A stretch of DNA of 64,000 nucleotides from Kosakonia sp. SMBL-WEM22. Its GTDB lineage: Bacteria; Pseudomonadota; Gammaproteobacteria; Enterobacterales; Enterobacteriaceae. The notes under the pieces are model-generated. The model did not search any database and was not told the origin of the DNA. It saw only the letters and a program-made list of their open reading frames with translations. Below, piece after piece: positions 34,432 through 43,468 of the stretch (the first letter of the stretch is position 1; every line of letters starts with the position of its first letter). The stretch covers positions 1,674,001-1,738,000 of the forward strand of contig NZ_CP051488.1 in the NCBI RefSeq assembly GCF_014490785.1. The letters run 5' to 3'. The translations under genes and the position numbers were made by a program.

Positions 34432-34737
34432 TCAATTATTCAGAATCTCCTGCACCCACTCATCCCAGCATGCACAGCCAAGGTCGGCGACCACCGCGTT
34501 TTCATTGGCCTCAAACCACCATTTTTTAACGGTGGCATACTCCTCAGAAGTCAGCGCAAAGGGGCGCCAGGTGCCCATCCGGCCATCCTGGTCGCAGGGA
34601 TCGCTGCCCTGTAACAAGAATGCATTCAGAAAGGCCAGCGGCGGAAAGTAGCCGCTGCCGTCAATGATGCTGAAAATGCCATACGGGACGTTGATATTTG
34701 CGTCGAGAATCCGTATCGCTTCCGCACTCTGGTTCAT
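34432..34737 (-). CDS. Hypothetical protein, 101 aa
   Basis: ATG at 34737 with ACGGAG in front, 1 bp after the stop of the cupin gene, so the two are co-transcribed. The product is acidic and rich in tryptophan (KKWWFEANE, CACWDEWVQ), without signal peptide or membrane segment. The family is not recognised. A longer frame upstream overlaps the cupin gene and is not used. Confidence 0.6.
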   Translation of the reverse strand: MNQSAEAIRILDANINVPYGIFSIIDGSGYFPPLAFLNAFLLQGSDPCDQDGRMGTWRPFALTSEEYATVKKWWFEANENAVVADLGCACWDEWVQEILNN

Positions 34738-34738
34738 T

Positions 34739-35083
34739 TTACGACTCCGTAATATCAGTACGGTCGCCGCGCGGGGTGGGGTGAGAGAAGACGATAAACT
34801 CAACCGCCGAATCAGAATCATTGCGTGCCTGATGTTTTGCTAATGGTGGGATCTCAATCCCTTGCTGGGCCGCAATCTCCTGTTTTTCGCCCGCCAGCTC
34901 CATAGTCAGCACGCCGCTCAGTACAAAAAAGAATTGTCGCGAAACGGAGTGGTAGTGGCGCTGCTCCTGCGTGCCAGCGGGCATCTTCTCGTGAATGATC
35001 ATCATCTCTGGCCGCTTCACCAGGTACCAGCCGTCGCACCCCGCGCCCCAGAGATAGTGCTCGGCATTCTCTTTGGAAATCAT
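34739..35083 (-). CDS. Cupin-domain protein
   Basis: 114 aa single cupin. Metal-site motif 1 appears as RHYHSVSRQFFFVLSG, with histidines and a glutamine where the usual glutamate stands; motif 2 is PPLAKHQARND. Strong ribosome site AGGAG. Likely a metal-binding small-molecule enzyme or sensor; substrate unknown. Forms an operon with the 101-aa gene. Confidence 0.78.
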   Translation of the reverse strand: MISKENAEHYLWGAGCDGWYLVKRPEMMIIHEKMPAGTQEQRHYHSVSRQFFFVLSGVLTMELAGEKQEIAAQQGIEIPPLAKHQARNDSDSAVEFIVFSHPTPRGDRTDITES

Positions 35084-35155
35084 TTACTTCTCCTGATGTA
35101 CACCTCTTTCCCTACCGTTATACCCATCATCGACGCACGACATAACCTGCCTGAA

Positions 35156-36046
35156 TTAGCGGGCGCACTTCCGCGAGCCGATCACGCAGAGGATCACGCC
35201 CAGCGTCACCAGCAGCATTAGCGGGCTGACCCTCTCGTTGAGTAGCAGGGCAGAGAGGGCAAGGCCGAAAAAGGGCTGCAACAGCTGCAACTGGCCAACG
35301 GCGGCAATCCCGCCGCGGGCAAGGCCGTTGTACCAGAAGATAAAGCCGATCAGCATGCTGAAGAGCGAGACATAGCCCAGCGCGTACCAGGCTGACGCAC
35401 TGATGTTAGCGAGCGTGCCGGGCTGCGTCAGCCAGGCGGCGGGCAGCATCACCGGAAGCGACAGGATCAGCGCCCAGCAGATCACCTGCCAGCCGCCGAG
35501 CGTGCGGGTTAAGGCTGCTCCTTCGGCATAGCCCAACCCGCAGACTACCACCGCTGCCAGCATCAGCAGATCGCCGATCAGCGAAACGGCGTTGCTCTGC
35601 GCCAGCGCGAAGGCTACCACCAGCAGGCTGCCAAGCAGTGAGAAGAGCCAGAAGGCGCGCTTTGGCCGCTCGCCGCCGCGCAACACCGCACAAATCGCCG
35701 TGCAGAGCGGCAGAAGGCCGAGAAAAACAATCGAGTGGGCGGAGGTGACATGCTGTAGCGCCAGCGCGGTCAGGAGCGGAAAACCAATCACCACGCCGCC
35801 GGAGACGATCAGCAGCGGGAACAGCTGCGCGCGCTGCGGGCGCGGTTCGCGCAAGGCGCAAACAAGAACAATCGCCACTCCCCCGGCGAGCGAGGCACGC
35901 AGGAAGGTGAGAAAAAAGGGCGTCATCTCCAGTACGGCGATGCGCGTGGCGGGTAACGAGCCGCTGAAAATTACCACTCCAAGCAGGCCGTTGAGCCAGC
36001 CTGCCAGCGCAGGGTGCGCCGGTTTGTTTAGCGCGGAGTTTTCCAT
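35156..36046 (-). CDS. EamA/DMT-family transporter
   Basis: Inner-membrane exporter-type protein of 296 aa with ten hydrophobic segments and two EamA repeats. ATG at 36046 (MENSALNK) has GAGG upstream; the 13-codon extension is unlikely. It is divergent from a MocR-type regulator with about 100 bp between them, a common pairing in which the regulator controls the exporter of an amino acid or amine. Substrate unknown. Confidence 0.85.
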   Translation of the reverse strand: MENSALNKPAHPALAGWLNGLLGVVIFSGSLPATRIAVLEMTPFFLTFLRASLAGGVAIVLVCALREPRPQRAQLFPLLIVSGGVVIGFPLLTALALQHVTSAHSIVFLGLLPLCTAICAVLRGGERPKRAFWLFSLLGSLLVVAFALAQSNAVSLIGDLLMLAAVVVCGLGYAEGAALTRTLGGWQVICWALILSLPVMLPAAWLTQPGTLANISASAWYALGYVSLFSMLIGFIFWYNGLARGGIAAVGQLQLLQPFFGLALSALLLNERVSPLMLLVTLGVILCVIGSRKCAR

Positions 36047-36148
36047 CTTAACCTCGTTATCAGTGATTAGTAGGAGCTTGAGCATTGATGGGCTGAATGG
36101 TAGGTTGAGGTGTTTAGGACAATCAAATTATTGTCATGGATACATTTG

Positions 36149-37483
36149 ATGAAAGCGCGCTACAAACAGCTGGTTGATCGTTTCGCTATTCAGATCCGTT
36201 CCGGCGAGCTGCCACCCGGCACTCGCTTGCCTACGCATCGCTGCCTCGCTGGACAGCAGCATATTTCGCTGGCGACAGCTACCCGCGTCTATCGTGAGCT
36301 GGAGATGATGGGGCTGGTCAGCGGTGAAACCGGCCGCGGCACGTTTGTCAGAGAGATTGCTCTTCCTCCCGGTCACGGCATCGATCAGCTTGCCGTCGCC
36401 AGCGATGTGCTGGAACTCAACTTCAACTATCCGGCGGTCGGCGGGCAGAGCGATATGCTACGCGAGGCCCTTAAACGCATGGCGGTGGAGGGCAATATTG
36501 AGGCGCATCTGCGTTACCAGCCTCATGGTGGGCGAATCACTGAGCGGGAGGTCTTCGCCGCGCACTTTACGCAGGGCGCGTTTCGTCCGGCGGCTGAAAA
36601 TCTGCTGCTGGTCAATGGCGCGCAGCACGGTTTGGCTATTGCCGTGATGGGGCTACTTAAGCCTGGCGATGTGGTAGCGGTGGACACGCTGACCTACCCC
36701 GGTTTTAAAGCGCTGGCTACGCTCTATCATCTGGAGCTGGTGGCGATCCCGGCAGCGCAAGGTGGCCCGGATTTGGCGGCATTGCGCCAGCTCTGCCAGC
36801 AGCGGCGTATTCGCGCGGTCTATACCATGCCGACCATGCATAATCCGCTGGGCTGGGTGGCGAACCGCCAGTCGCGCAAAACGCTGGCCGATATCGCCCG
36901 TGCCCACGATCTGCTAATTATTGAAGATGCCGCCTACGCCTGGCTGGTTCGCCGCGCGCCGCCGCCGCTCGCCTGTTTCGCGCCTGAAAGAACGGTCTAT
37001 GTCAGTGGATTTTCAAAAAATGTGGCGACCGGTTTGCGGGTCGGGGCGGTGATCTGCCCGCCCGCACTGCGGTCTGCGCTGGAGCGAGCGATCCGCGCCA
37101 CGACTTGGAATGCGCCGTCGCTCATGACCTCGCTGGTCAGCCACTGGATAGAGGAGGGGAGGGTGGCTGAACTTGAAAAACGCAAGCGGGAAGATGCCCG
37201 GCTGCGCCAGCGCATCCTGCACGAAACGCTGACCGGTCTGCCGTGCGTGTCTCATCCCGACTCTTACTTTGCCTGGCTGCCGCTCGCTGAAGAGTCGCGT
37301 GCCGATCGGGTGGTGAAACAACTAATGGATAACAATATCTCCCTCTCCACCGCCGAACCCTTCAGCACCGCGCAATCAACGCCGCAGGCGCTGCGCGTTG
37401 CCCTCGGCTCGGTCGCTATCGACACCCTGCGCACAGCGCTGCTGACCATTCGCGAAGCGATAGAGTATGAAGCGAGCCGCTAG
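36149..37483 (+). CDS. MocR-type (GntR-HTH / aminotransferase) regulator
   Basis: Start MKARYKQ at 36149, 444 aa. An N-terminal GntR winged helix (about 1-70, LPTHRCLAGQQHISLATATRV) is fused to a fold-type I aminotransferase domain; the PLP lysine lies in SGFSKNVATGLR and the aspartate in IIEDAAYAW. Family members such as PdxR or GabR use PLP or an amino-donor as signal. Divergent EamA gene is the likely target. The end overlaps the convergent nucleotidyltransferase gene by 4 bp. Confidence 0.88.
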   Translation: MKARYKQLVDRFAIQIRSGELPPGTRLPTHRCLAGQQHISLATATRVYRELEMMGLVSGETGRGTFVREIALPPGHGIDQLAVASDVLELNFNYPAVGGQSDMLREALKRMAVEGNIEAHLRYQPHGGRITEREVFAAHFTQGAFRPAAENLLLVNGAQHGLAIAVMGLLKPGDVVAVDTLTYPGFKALATLYHLELVAIPAAQGGPDLAALRQLCQQRRIRAVYTMPTMHNPLGWVANRQSRKTLADIARAHDLLIIEDAAYAWLVRRAPPPLACFAPERTVYVSGFSKNVATGLRVGAVICPPALRSALERAIRATTWNAPSLMTSLVSHWIEEGRVAELEKRKREDARLRQRILHETLTGLPCVSHPDSYFAWLPLAEESRADRVVKQLMDNNISLSTAEPFSTAQSTPQALRVALGSVAIDTLRTALLTIREAIEYEASR

Positions 37484-38229
37484 CGGCGTGCCTCATCCAG
37501 CCAGCGCATTAGCGCCTTAAGACAGGCGGTGAAGTGCGCCGTATCATCCTCAGGCGTATGGCACTGTTGCAGCAGCCAGCCGATGGCCTGTCGCTGCTGC
37601 GGAAAGCGTCGTACAACCCGGCTGGCATACTCCTCCAGCGTCTCGGGCCAGTCGTTATCCTCTTTGCGGCGTAGCAGATTGGTGGCGCGCAGCAGTTTAC
37701 GCGCCGCAGCGCGCTTGAGCTGTCGCCCATCGCTCGTCTCCGCCAGTCGTAGAAGGTAGCCTTGCAGGACGGGAATAAAATCACCGTTTACCGCCACGGC
37801 AATCGCGCGCGAGGGGGTAAAGCGCGGAAAGCGGCTCGCGAGATCCTCGCCCGCCACGCAGCGGCAGTGGTGCTTGAGCCAGTAACCCCAGCTGAACTGA
37901 TTTTCGGAGGCCAGTACCTCTGCCAGCGTGCCGCAATCAAAATCGACTTTGCTGATAACCGGATGCAGTGCCTGCGCGCGAGCGGCTATCTCCCGGAGAC
38001 AATCGTGCTCTGCCGCGTTCAGCGTGCGCCGGGTGATTAGGCAGACATCGAGATCCGAGACGCCCGCCACCGCCGCACCTTTCGCTACGCTGCCGTAGAG
38101 GTAAAGGCTGTGCACGACCGCGCCGAGCCTTGCGTACAGCAGGTCGATCACATCATCCACCGCCGGGTGAAACGCCGGTTGCAGCGGGGTGACGGGTAAA
38201 CAGGCGATAAAACCGTCGGCATCAACCAT
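37480..38229 (-). CDS. Nucleotidyltransferase-domain protein, aminoglycoside adenylyltransferase-like
   Basis: 249 aa. The nucleotidyltransferase motif LYGSVAKG (about residues 43-50) followed by SDLDVCLI gives the GS-x-DxD metal site. An alpha-helical C-terminal half resembles the substrate-binding part of AadA-like or kanamycin nucleotidyltransferase proteins, but overall similarity to known resistance enzymes is not evident. Resistance should not be assumed. Single gene between convergent MocR and the DeoR-type gene. Confidence 0.7.
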   Translation of the reverse strand: MVDADGFIACLPVTPLQPAFHPAVDDVIDLLYARLGAVVHSLYLYGSVAKGAAVAGVSDLDVCLITRRTLNAAEHDCLREIAARAQALHPVISKVDFDCGTLAEVLASENQFSWGYWLKHHCRCVAGEDLASRFPRFTPSRAIAVAVNGDFIPVLQGYLLRLAETSDGRQLKRAAARKLLRATNLLRRKEDNDWPETLEEYASRVVRRFPQQRQAIGWLLQQCHTPEDDTAHFTACLKALMRWLDEARR

Positions 38230-38244
38230 CGAAAGGGCCTCCGC

Positions 38245-38994
38245 TTACAGGACGCTGATCTGCAACTGCCGGAACAGGGCGCTCATCTTCTCATCAAGCG
38301 GCTTATCGACCAGCAGCGTGCTGGCGAGCGTCAGGTCGCCGATACCAAAAGCCGAAGCGGAGTTGATCTTCTCCGGCGACGCCAGCACCACGGTTTCCGC
38401 CGCGCGCGCCGAAAGAGCACGCTTCACGCAGGCCTCTTCATAGTTACCCGTGGTAAAGCCAGCCTGCTCATGCACGCCGGTGACGCCCATAAAAAAGAGA
38501 TCAGCATTGATACGGCGAATGGACTCAATCATTGATGCGCCCACGGTGACCATCGAGTGTTTATATAACTGCCCGCCGATAACGATCACGTCGACATTTG
38601 GCAGGTTAATCAATCCGGCGGCAATGGTCGGGCTGTGGGTGACTACGGTAAAGGCCAGATCTGCTGGCAGTAGGGTGATCATCTCTTCCGAGGTCGTGCC
38701 GCCGTCGATGATAACGATATTGCCAGGCTGAATAAGATCCACCGCTTTCTGCGCAATGACGCGTTTTGCATGAATGTTCACGCTTTTGCGCACTTCAAAC
38801 GGCGCAATAGCCGCCGACACCGCCAGCGCACCGCCGTGCACCCGTTGCAGCAGTCCTTCTGCCGCTAACTCCCTTAAATCCCGGCGAATAGAGTCTTCAG
38901 AGATAGCAAAATGCTGGCTTAATTCACGGGACAAGACCTGCTTATCGCGCGCCAGCATCTCAAGTATCTTCTGCTTACGTTGACTGGATAACAC
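38245..38994 (-). CDS. DeoR/GlpR-family transcriptional regulator
   Basis: GTG at 38994 (MLSSQRKQ) preceded by GGGGA is preferred over a GTG five codons earlier; 249 aa. The N-terminal HTH_DeoR (SRELSQHFAISEDSIRRDLRELAAEGLLQRVHGGA) is followed by a DeoRC sensor domain with DGGTTS and FMGVTGV for sugar-phosphate binding. Divergent from a DUF4406 protein and LysE-type exporter, which it may regulate. The effector is unknown. Confidence 0.85.
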   Translation of the reverse strand: MLSSQRKQKILEMLARDKQVLSRELSQHFAISEDSIRRDLRELAAEGLLQRVHGGALAVSAAIAPFEVRKSVNIHAKRVIAQKAVDLIQPGNIVIIDGGTTSEEMITLLPADLAFTVVTHSPTIAAGLINLPNVDVIVIGGQLYKHSMVTVGASMIESIRRINADLFFMGVTGVHEQAGFTTGNYEEACVKRALSARAAETVVLASPEKINSASAFGIGDLTLASTLLVDKPLDEKMSALFRQLQISVL

Positions 38995-39098
38995 GATTTC
39001 CCCTTTCACGATTTATCTTGATCTTGCACGATTATGCATGTTAGCGTGCCGTTTGTCAGCCTGACGATCCTAATTTTACGCAGTTTACAGGGGAAACT

Positions 39099-39485
39099 AT
39101 GCACGCCATGCTTATTTTAATCGCCGGACCCGTACGCAGCGGCACCAACGGTGATGATACGTTAATCAAACAGAACCTGGATGAGATGGCGCGGGTTGCC
39201 GCGATAGTGTTCGAAAAGGGCCACACGCCGGTGATTGGTGAGTGGCTGGCGATGCCGCTGGCGGAAGCGGCCGGGTCGAAAAAGATTGGCGATGAGATTA
39301 GCCAGACCTTTTTGTACCCCGTAGCCCATCGCCTGATCCAGCACTGCGACGCCATTTTGCGACTGCCCGGTGACTCAGCGGGCGCCGATAACGATGTGCG
39401 CATCGGACGCGAGCGTGGCCTGACGATTTACCGCGCCCTTGATGAGATCCCCGATGGCGAAACACGGGCGTCATCTCTGGCATAA
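39099..39485 (+). CDS. DUF4406-type, nucleoside deoxyribosyltransferase-like protein
   Basis: 128 aa, ATG behind GGGGAAA. Starts with a Rossmann-like strand LILIAGPVRSG and ends with DNDVRIGRERGLTIYRALDEIP, the pattern of small nucleoside 2-deoxyribosyltransferase-like proteins (DUF4406). Catalysis not shown; the glutamate expected for a glycosidic enzyme may be the one in the IGEW segment. Divergent from the DeoR-type regulator, followed by the LysE gene after 13 bp. Confidence 0.65.
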   Translation: MHAMLILIAGPVRSGTNGDDTLIKQNLDEMARVAAIVFEKGHTPVIGEWLAMPLAEAAGSKKIGDEISQTFLYPVAHRLIQHCDAILRLPGDSAGADNDVRIGRERGLTIYRALDEIPDGETRASSLA

Positions 39486-39498
39486 CGAACGGTACTTA

Positions 39499-40101
39499 AT
39501 GGAAATCAACATTATGGGGTTTATCCCCGTCCTTTTACCTGTCGCGCTCTCTCCGGGCGCGAGCTTTACCCTCGCAATGAACAGCGCCCTGGCCGGCGGG
39601 CGGGGCGGGTTGCTGCGCACGCTGGCGGGCACCGCGCTTGGTATCTATACCCACGCGCTGCTGATTGGCCTTGGGGTGACGGCGATCCTCGTCTCCTCTC
39701 CCGCACTGTTCAATGCCCTGAAATATGCGGGCGCAGCCTATCTGATATGGCTTGGCGTGCAGTTGATCCGCAGTGGCTTAACCACGAAAGAGGTTACGCT
39801 GCAAGAAGATGGACCCACGGTGACGCTGAAAGAGGCGTGGCTGGCGAATGTGCTTAACCCGAAGGCGATCGTTTTTTATCTTACAGTGGTATCGCAATTT
39901 GCCGGCAGTCGGGGCGATGTCAGCCACTATCTGCTGTTGGCAACGGTGCATGTTCTGGTGATGGGCGTCTGGCTTATCGCACTGAGCAATGTGCTAATCT
40001 TCTCCGCGCAGAGAGCGAACCCGGCAAACGTAAAGAGGGGGGTGAACCTTGCGGGCGGAGTTGTGCTGATCATCTTCTCCGCGCTAATGGTATTGCACTG
40101 A
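39499..40101 (+). CDS. LysE/RhtB-family amino-acid exporter
   Basis: 200 aa with start MEINIMGF at 39499. Six hydrophobic segments and the family features PGASFTLAMNSALAGG near the N-terminus and NPKAIVFYL in the middle. Exports amino acids or analogues from the cytoplasm. Probably co-transcribed with the preceding gene. Ribosome site is weak, and upstream in-frame starts overlapping the previous gene cannot be excluded. Confidence 0.82.
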   Translation: MEINIMGFIPVLLPVALSPGASFTLAMNSALAGGRGGLLRTLAGTALGIYTHALLIGLGVTAILVSSPALFNALKYAGAAYLIWLGVQLIRSGLTTKEVTLQEDGPTVTLKEAWLANVLNPKAIVFYLTVVSQFAGSRGDVSHYLLLATVHVLVMGVWLIALSNVLIFSAQRANPANVKRGVNLAGGVVLIIFSALMVLH

Positions 40102-40153
40102 GCGCAGTCACAATGTTGATAATAGCCCGTGTCGCCACGAGCTATCGCAAGGC

Positions 40154-40612
40154 TTAATAGAGTTTTTGTTCGATATGTTCCCCGGCGTCAATCACCCGCC
40201 AGATCTTCCATGCGCCCGCCTCTTTACGTGTCCACACCTGAAGATGAGCCAGCTTGTTATCTTCAATACCTAACCAGACATCGAGCATCATGCTATCGCC
40301 GTCAGGGCGAGCGGGTGAAACCTTCAGACGTGGGATCCACGCCGGGTCGTAGTCCTGAGAGTAGGTGAAATAGTCTGCTGAGAGAAGCTCCTGTTCCGGC
40401 ATGTCATAAATTTCAGCCATACGCGTAAGCAGCTTATTTGAGACCCACTTATGCATCACCTTCATCTTGATCATTTCATCCGGCGGCGTGTTCTCAAAGG
40501 CATGCAGATAGAAGTTATAAAACGCGGTCACGTTTTTCTGCACCTCGGTCGCGGTATTGGCGCTGGCGAAAGGCAGATAGAGCGAGAGCAGCAGCGATAT
40601 TATCAGGCGCAT
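40154..40612 (-). CDS. DUF3828-like secreted protein, probable immunity partner
   Basis: 152 aa. The ATG at 40612 overlaps the stop of the upstream amidase gene by one base (TGATG), so translation is coupled. A signal peptide is clear (MRLIISLLLSLYLPFASA), placing the protein in the periplasm. The mature part (TAFYNFYLHAF..LLTRMAEIYDMPEQ..WKIWRVID) resembles DUF3828. A periplasmic protein directly after a peptidoglycan amidase of the Tae kind is the arrangement of toxin/immunity pairs. Immunity role is inference. Confidence 0.72.
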   Translation of the reverse strand: MRLIISLLLSLYLPFASANTATEVQKNVTAFYNFYLHAFENTPPDEMIKMKVMHKWVSNKLLTRMAEIYDMPEQELLSADYFTYSQDYDPAWIPRLKVSPARPDGDSMMLDVWLGIEDNKLAHLQVWTRKEAGAWKIWRVIDAGEHIEQKLY

Positions 40613-40980
40613 CAATTTTTCCTGTAGATAACATATGGTGGATGAAGCCGACGATAACCCGGTCCCGGATACATATCGCGCTGTTTGAAATCCGAATACC
40701 AGGTAGTCCCATCAAACATTGTCATGTGCCCGATACCATTCCCGCCCGCATATGGCTGAATAATCGCAACATCGCCTTTTTGTGGCGTGGTTGATTGCGG
40801 CAGGGCAACAAAGCCCGCTTTTAGCAGCGAATCGCCATAATCTTTTGCGTAGCGTGTTTGTACCAGGTTTATTCCTCCTGCAGCAATTGCCAGGCGGGTA
40901 TATTTTGCACACTCTGAACGTGATTTCGCGTGCGCATGTTTTACCAGATAATCTACCGCTGCAGATCTATCCCATCCCAT
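40612..40980 (-). CDS. NlpC/P60-like peptidoglycan amidase, Tae-type effector
   Basis: 122 aa without signal peptide. Candidate catalytic C24 sits at a helix start (SECAKYTRLAI) and H85 in GIGHMTMFDG, the Cys-His order of NlpC/P60 or CHAP amidases. Small leaderless amidases of this shape are substrates of type VI secretion (Tae families; I recall the BPSL0067 family), delivered into the periplasm of rivals. AAGGGA precedes the ATG. No vgrG, hcp or other secretion genes are in the window, so this is an orphan pair. A phage-like lysin is an alternative. Confidence 0.68.
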   Translation of the reverse strand: MGWDRSAAVDYLVKHAHAKSRSECAKYTRLAIAAGGINLVQTRYAKDYGDSLLKAGFVALPQSTTPQKGDVAIIQPYAGGNGIGHMTMFDGTTWYSDFKQRDMYPGPGYRRLHPPYVIYRKN

Positions 40981-41190
40981 AAAATTCCCTTAGAAATGAA
41001 ACCATTCAATATGCGATTTACGCGCAGCAATCCTACCGTGGGGAAGGGGCCGGAGAATAAGATTTATCCTGGATGGAAGTGCAGAATTTGGTAGGTCTTA
41101 GCACCTTTACTACACGCTATTTATGACCCGCTTTTACGTTATGATCTCAGGCGTTTAAGTGAGGATGAGGCCGCGTTGACGGGAACTGAA
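40981..41190. promoter_or_regulatory. Divergent control region, amidase pair / DUF2625 gene
   Basis: 210 bp between the two start codons; no operator or complete promoter recognised with confidence. Confidence 0.35.
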
Positions 41191-41856
41191 ATGAAAACAT
41201 TAACTGAACTACTCGATTTGCACGATCCGGGCTGGGCAGTGGTGCAAAGCTGGCTCAACGACTCCAGCAACCCTTATGAGGTGTTGCCGAAAGAGAAGGC
41301 GCGTGCCGAACAGGTGCTACTGCAACTCCAGGTCACTACCCGCTCACCGCTGGGAGCACTGGTGTATGAAACCGGCGGGCTACTGATTGATGATGGCTGG
41401 CTTAGGATCCTCGGCTCCGGCAGTGCGCGGCTGATGCGTGATCCGGTGAGCTGGACGCAAGAGGTGACTGACGCAGCCTCATTTGGTGCCCTGCTGATTG
41501 CCGATGATGCGTCGGGTGGCTTTTTTGCCCTCAACGGTGGCGGCCTCGGAGAGGACATTGGCAACGTCTACTACTTCGCGCCGGATGCGCTGGCCTGGGA
41601 AGGGCTGGAAGTGGGCTACTCTGCGTTTGTCGAGTGGGCGCTGTGCGGCGATCTGGCGCTCTTCTACCAGACGGTGCGCTGGCCCGGCTGGCAGGAAGAG
41701 GTGCGTGCACTCAGCGGAGAACAGGTTTACGCCTTCTTTCCCTTTCTCTGGACCGAGCCGAAGTTGTCCGCCGCAGAGCGCAAGCGCACGGTGACGCCTG
41801 TTGACGAACAGTGGCGGCTCGCGCAGCAGCTGGCAGGGGATCATTCTCGGCCATAA
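41191..41856 (+). CDS. DUF2625 family protein
   Basis: 221 aa from ATG 41191, which has GGGAA upstream. Matches the DUF2625 family through the order LHDPGWAVVQSWL, TTRSPLGALVYETGGLLIDDGWLRILGSG and DDASGGFFALNGGGLG. Soluble, no signal peptide. Function of the family is unknown; it belongs to the SMI1/KNR4-like group of folds by general appearance, a group often seen as immunity proteins, but that link is speculative. Confidence 0.82.
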   Translation: MKTLTELLDLHDPGWAVVQSWLNDSSNPYEVLPKEKARAEQVLLQLQVTTRSPLGALVYETGGLLIDDGWLRILGSGSARLMRDPVSWTQEVTDAASFGALLIADDASGGFFALNGGGLGEDIGNVYYFAPDALAWEGLEVGYSAFVEWALCGDLALFYQTVRWPGWQEEVRALSGEQVYAFFPFLWTEPKLSAAERKRTVTPVDEQWRLAQQLAGDHSRP

Positions 41857-41995
41857 AGGTAAAGGGCAGCGAAAACGACTGCCATTCCTGTTGCAATCAA
41901 TAATGATTCCTATTAACGTCTCCACCCTGATGTTATCTCCAGCCTTTGCGGCTGATGTACCGGGAGAAAGGGGTCTGTTTCACTGTTTTCATGCT

Positions 41996-42859
41996 GTGCG
42001 TCTGGCGGCGCTGGTTCTGCTGCTCGGCTGGCAAACGGCGTATGCCAGGCCAGATATGGCCCCGCTTGGGTCGAACATCGCCGATCGCGGCTCGGCTTAC
42101 TATCACTTCACGCAAAAGCAATTTGACTCCCTTGATGGCAAACGTCACTACAAAGTATGGACCGGCGTGCCCAACAAAAGCGCGCCACCTGGCGGTTTCC
42201 CGGTGCTCTATATGCTGGATGGCAACGCGGCGATGGATAAGCTTTCGGAGGCGTTTTTACACAAACTCTTTGCTGCCAACCCGCCGGTGCTGGTAGCGAT
42301 CGGGTACCAAACCGATCTGCCATTCGATCTCGATAGCCGGGCGTATGATTACACGCCGGCGGGTACCGAAACGGAGCAGCTGCGCGGCAGAGCGGGCGGC
42401 GGCAGTACCGCCTTTCGCCAGCTACTGGAGGCGCGCATCGCGCCTGCGGTGGAAAAGGGGATTGCCATCAACCCAGCGCAGCGCGGGCTGTGGGGCCACT
42501 CCTATGGCGGGCTGTTCGTGCTGGAGAGCTGGCTCTCCTCCTCCTTTTTCACTGCCACTTTTTCGGCCGTGCCTTCGCTGGCGCGTAATGATTTTCGCTT
42601 GCTGAAAGCGATGGAAGCGCTCTCGCCGCAGCAGGCAGCGGGTAAGCATCTCTATCTTATGGAGGGGGATGGGGATCGCCGCACGCAGGATGAGAACAGC
42701 GAGTCTGGCGTGCTGCCGCGTGTTCGCAGTACGCTCAAAAAGCTTAATCAGCATGGCGTTTCCGCTACCTATCGCGTGTTCCCTGGCCTGACGCATGGGG
42801 CGATGTTCACCGCCTCGCTGCAGGCGGCGTTACGCCAGATCTCGCAGGCGGAGAAATAA
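41996..42859 (+). CDS. Periplasmic alpha/beta-hydrolase, siderophore-esterase-like
   Basis: GTG at 41996 gives a compact signal peptide (MRLAALVLLLGWQTAYA) and 287 aa; no ribosome site is evident and in-frame ATGs exist at 41903 and 41930, so the start is uncertain. Nucleophile serine in GHSYGGLFVLES and the late histidine in GLTHGAMF belong to an alpha/beta hydrolase of the Fes/IroE esterase type, with VLYMLDGNAAMD as the usual first strand. Likely hydrolyses an ester in the periplasm; the substrate is unknown. No siderophore genes are adjacent. Confidence 0.75.
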   Translation: MRLAALVLLLGWQTAYARPDMAPLGSNIADRGSAYYHFTQKQFDSLDGKRHYKVWTGVPNKSAPPGGFPVLYMLDGNAAMDKLSEAFLHKLFAANPPVLVAIGYQTDLPFDLDSRAYDYTPAGTETEQLRGRAGGGSTAFRQLLEARIAPAVEKGIAINPAQRGLWGHSYGGLFVLESWLSSSFFTATFSAVPSLARNDFRLLKAMEALSPQQAAGKHLYLMEGDGDRRTQDENSESGVLPRVRSTLKKLNQHGVSATYRVFPGLTHGAMFTASLQAALRQISQAEK

Positions 42860-42868
42860 CTGCTCTCT

Positions 42869-43450
42869 TTATGCTGCGGGGTTATCACGCCCGGCGGCAG
42901 TAAAGGTCACCGATGACCAGTAGCCGTTTCCGGTATGCGCGCTTTTTACCCAGCCTGCCTTCTCCAGTTCGCGCGCAATCAGTCGGTTGATTACGCCGTG
43001 CCCCATGCCGATCACGCGCTCATGCTGCTGCGCATGGGCGATCAGCGTATGCGTCATTTTCTTTGCCCGATGCATCGTCTGCTTTCTGGATTCCGGCCCG
43101 GCCAGCGCGCCGCTGAGCCAGCAGAGACGAAACAGCACCAGCCACGCCTGCGGCGAGAATTGAACCCAGGGGAGGTTAAATATCGGCAACGGCGCTTCGC
43201 GCAGATCGTCGGCAATCAAATCGGGGGTGAGGTTCATCGCCTGTAGCGAGGCCCGGGCGCGCGGCAGCGGGCTGCTAATAACAAAAGCGCGGCGCTTATC
43301 CGCCAGAACGGCATGGCAATTGGGTTCGCCAATGATGCCGGAGGCATCATAGCCTGCAATCCAGCCGGGCATGTCCGTGGCTTTGACCCGTGCCGAACCC
43401 TGCTGAGCGCTAAATTCAGGCTCGCCGTGACGTACTAAAACTATCTCCAT
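42869..43450 (-). CDS. Histidine phosphatase superfamily protein
   Basis: 193 aa. RHG at residues 7-9 supplies the phospho-acceptor histidine and GMGHGVIN (about residue 150) the second one; an SSPLPRARAS arginine completes the site. Soluble. AGGAGCG precedes the ATG. Substrate cannot be predicted. Lies 19 bp after the HxlR gene in the same direction, so possibly one transcript. Confidence 0.85.
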   Translation of the reverse strand: MEIVLVRHGEPEFSAQQGSARVKATDMPGWIAGYDASGIIGEPNCHAVLADKRRAFVISSPLPRARASLQAMNLTPDLIADDLREAPLPIFNLPWVQFSPQAWLVLFRLCWLSGALAGPESRKQTMHRAKKMTHTLIAHAQQHERVIGMGHGVINRLIARELEKAGWVKSAHTGNGYWSSVTFTAAGRDNPAA

Positions 43451-43468
43451 TTCACGCTCCTGTGCGTT

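Noticed and set aside
37480..38229. Acquired aminoglycoside resistance gene
   Set aside because: Only the generic nucleotidyltransferase motif is clear; no close match to a known resistance enzyme could be recognised, and no cassette or IS context is present.
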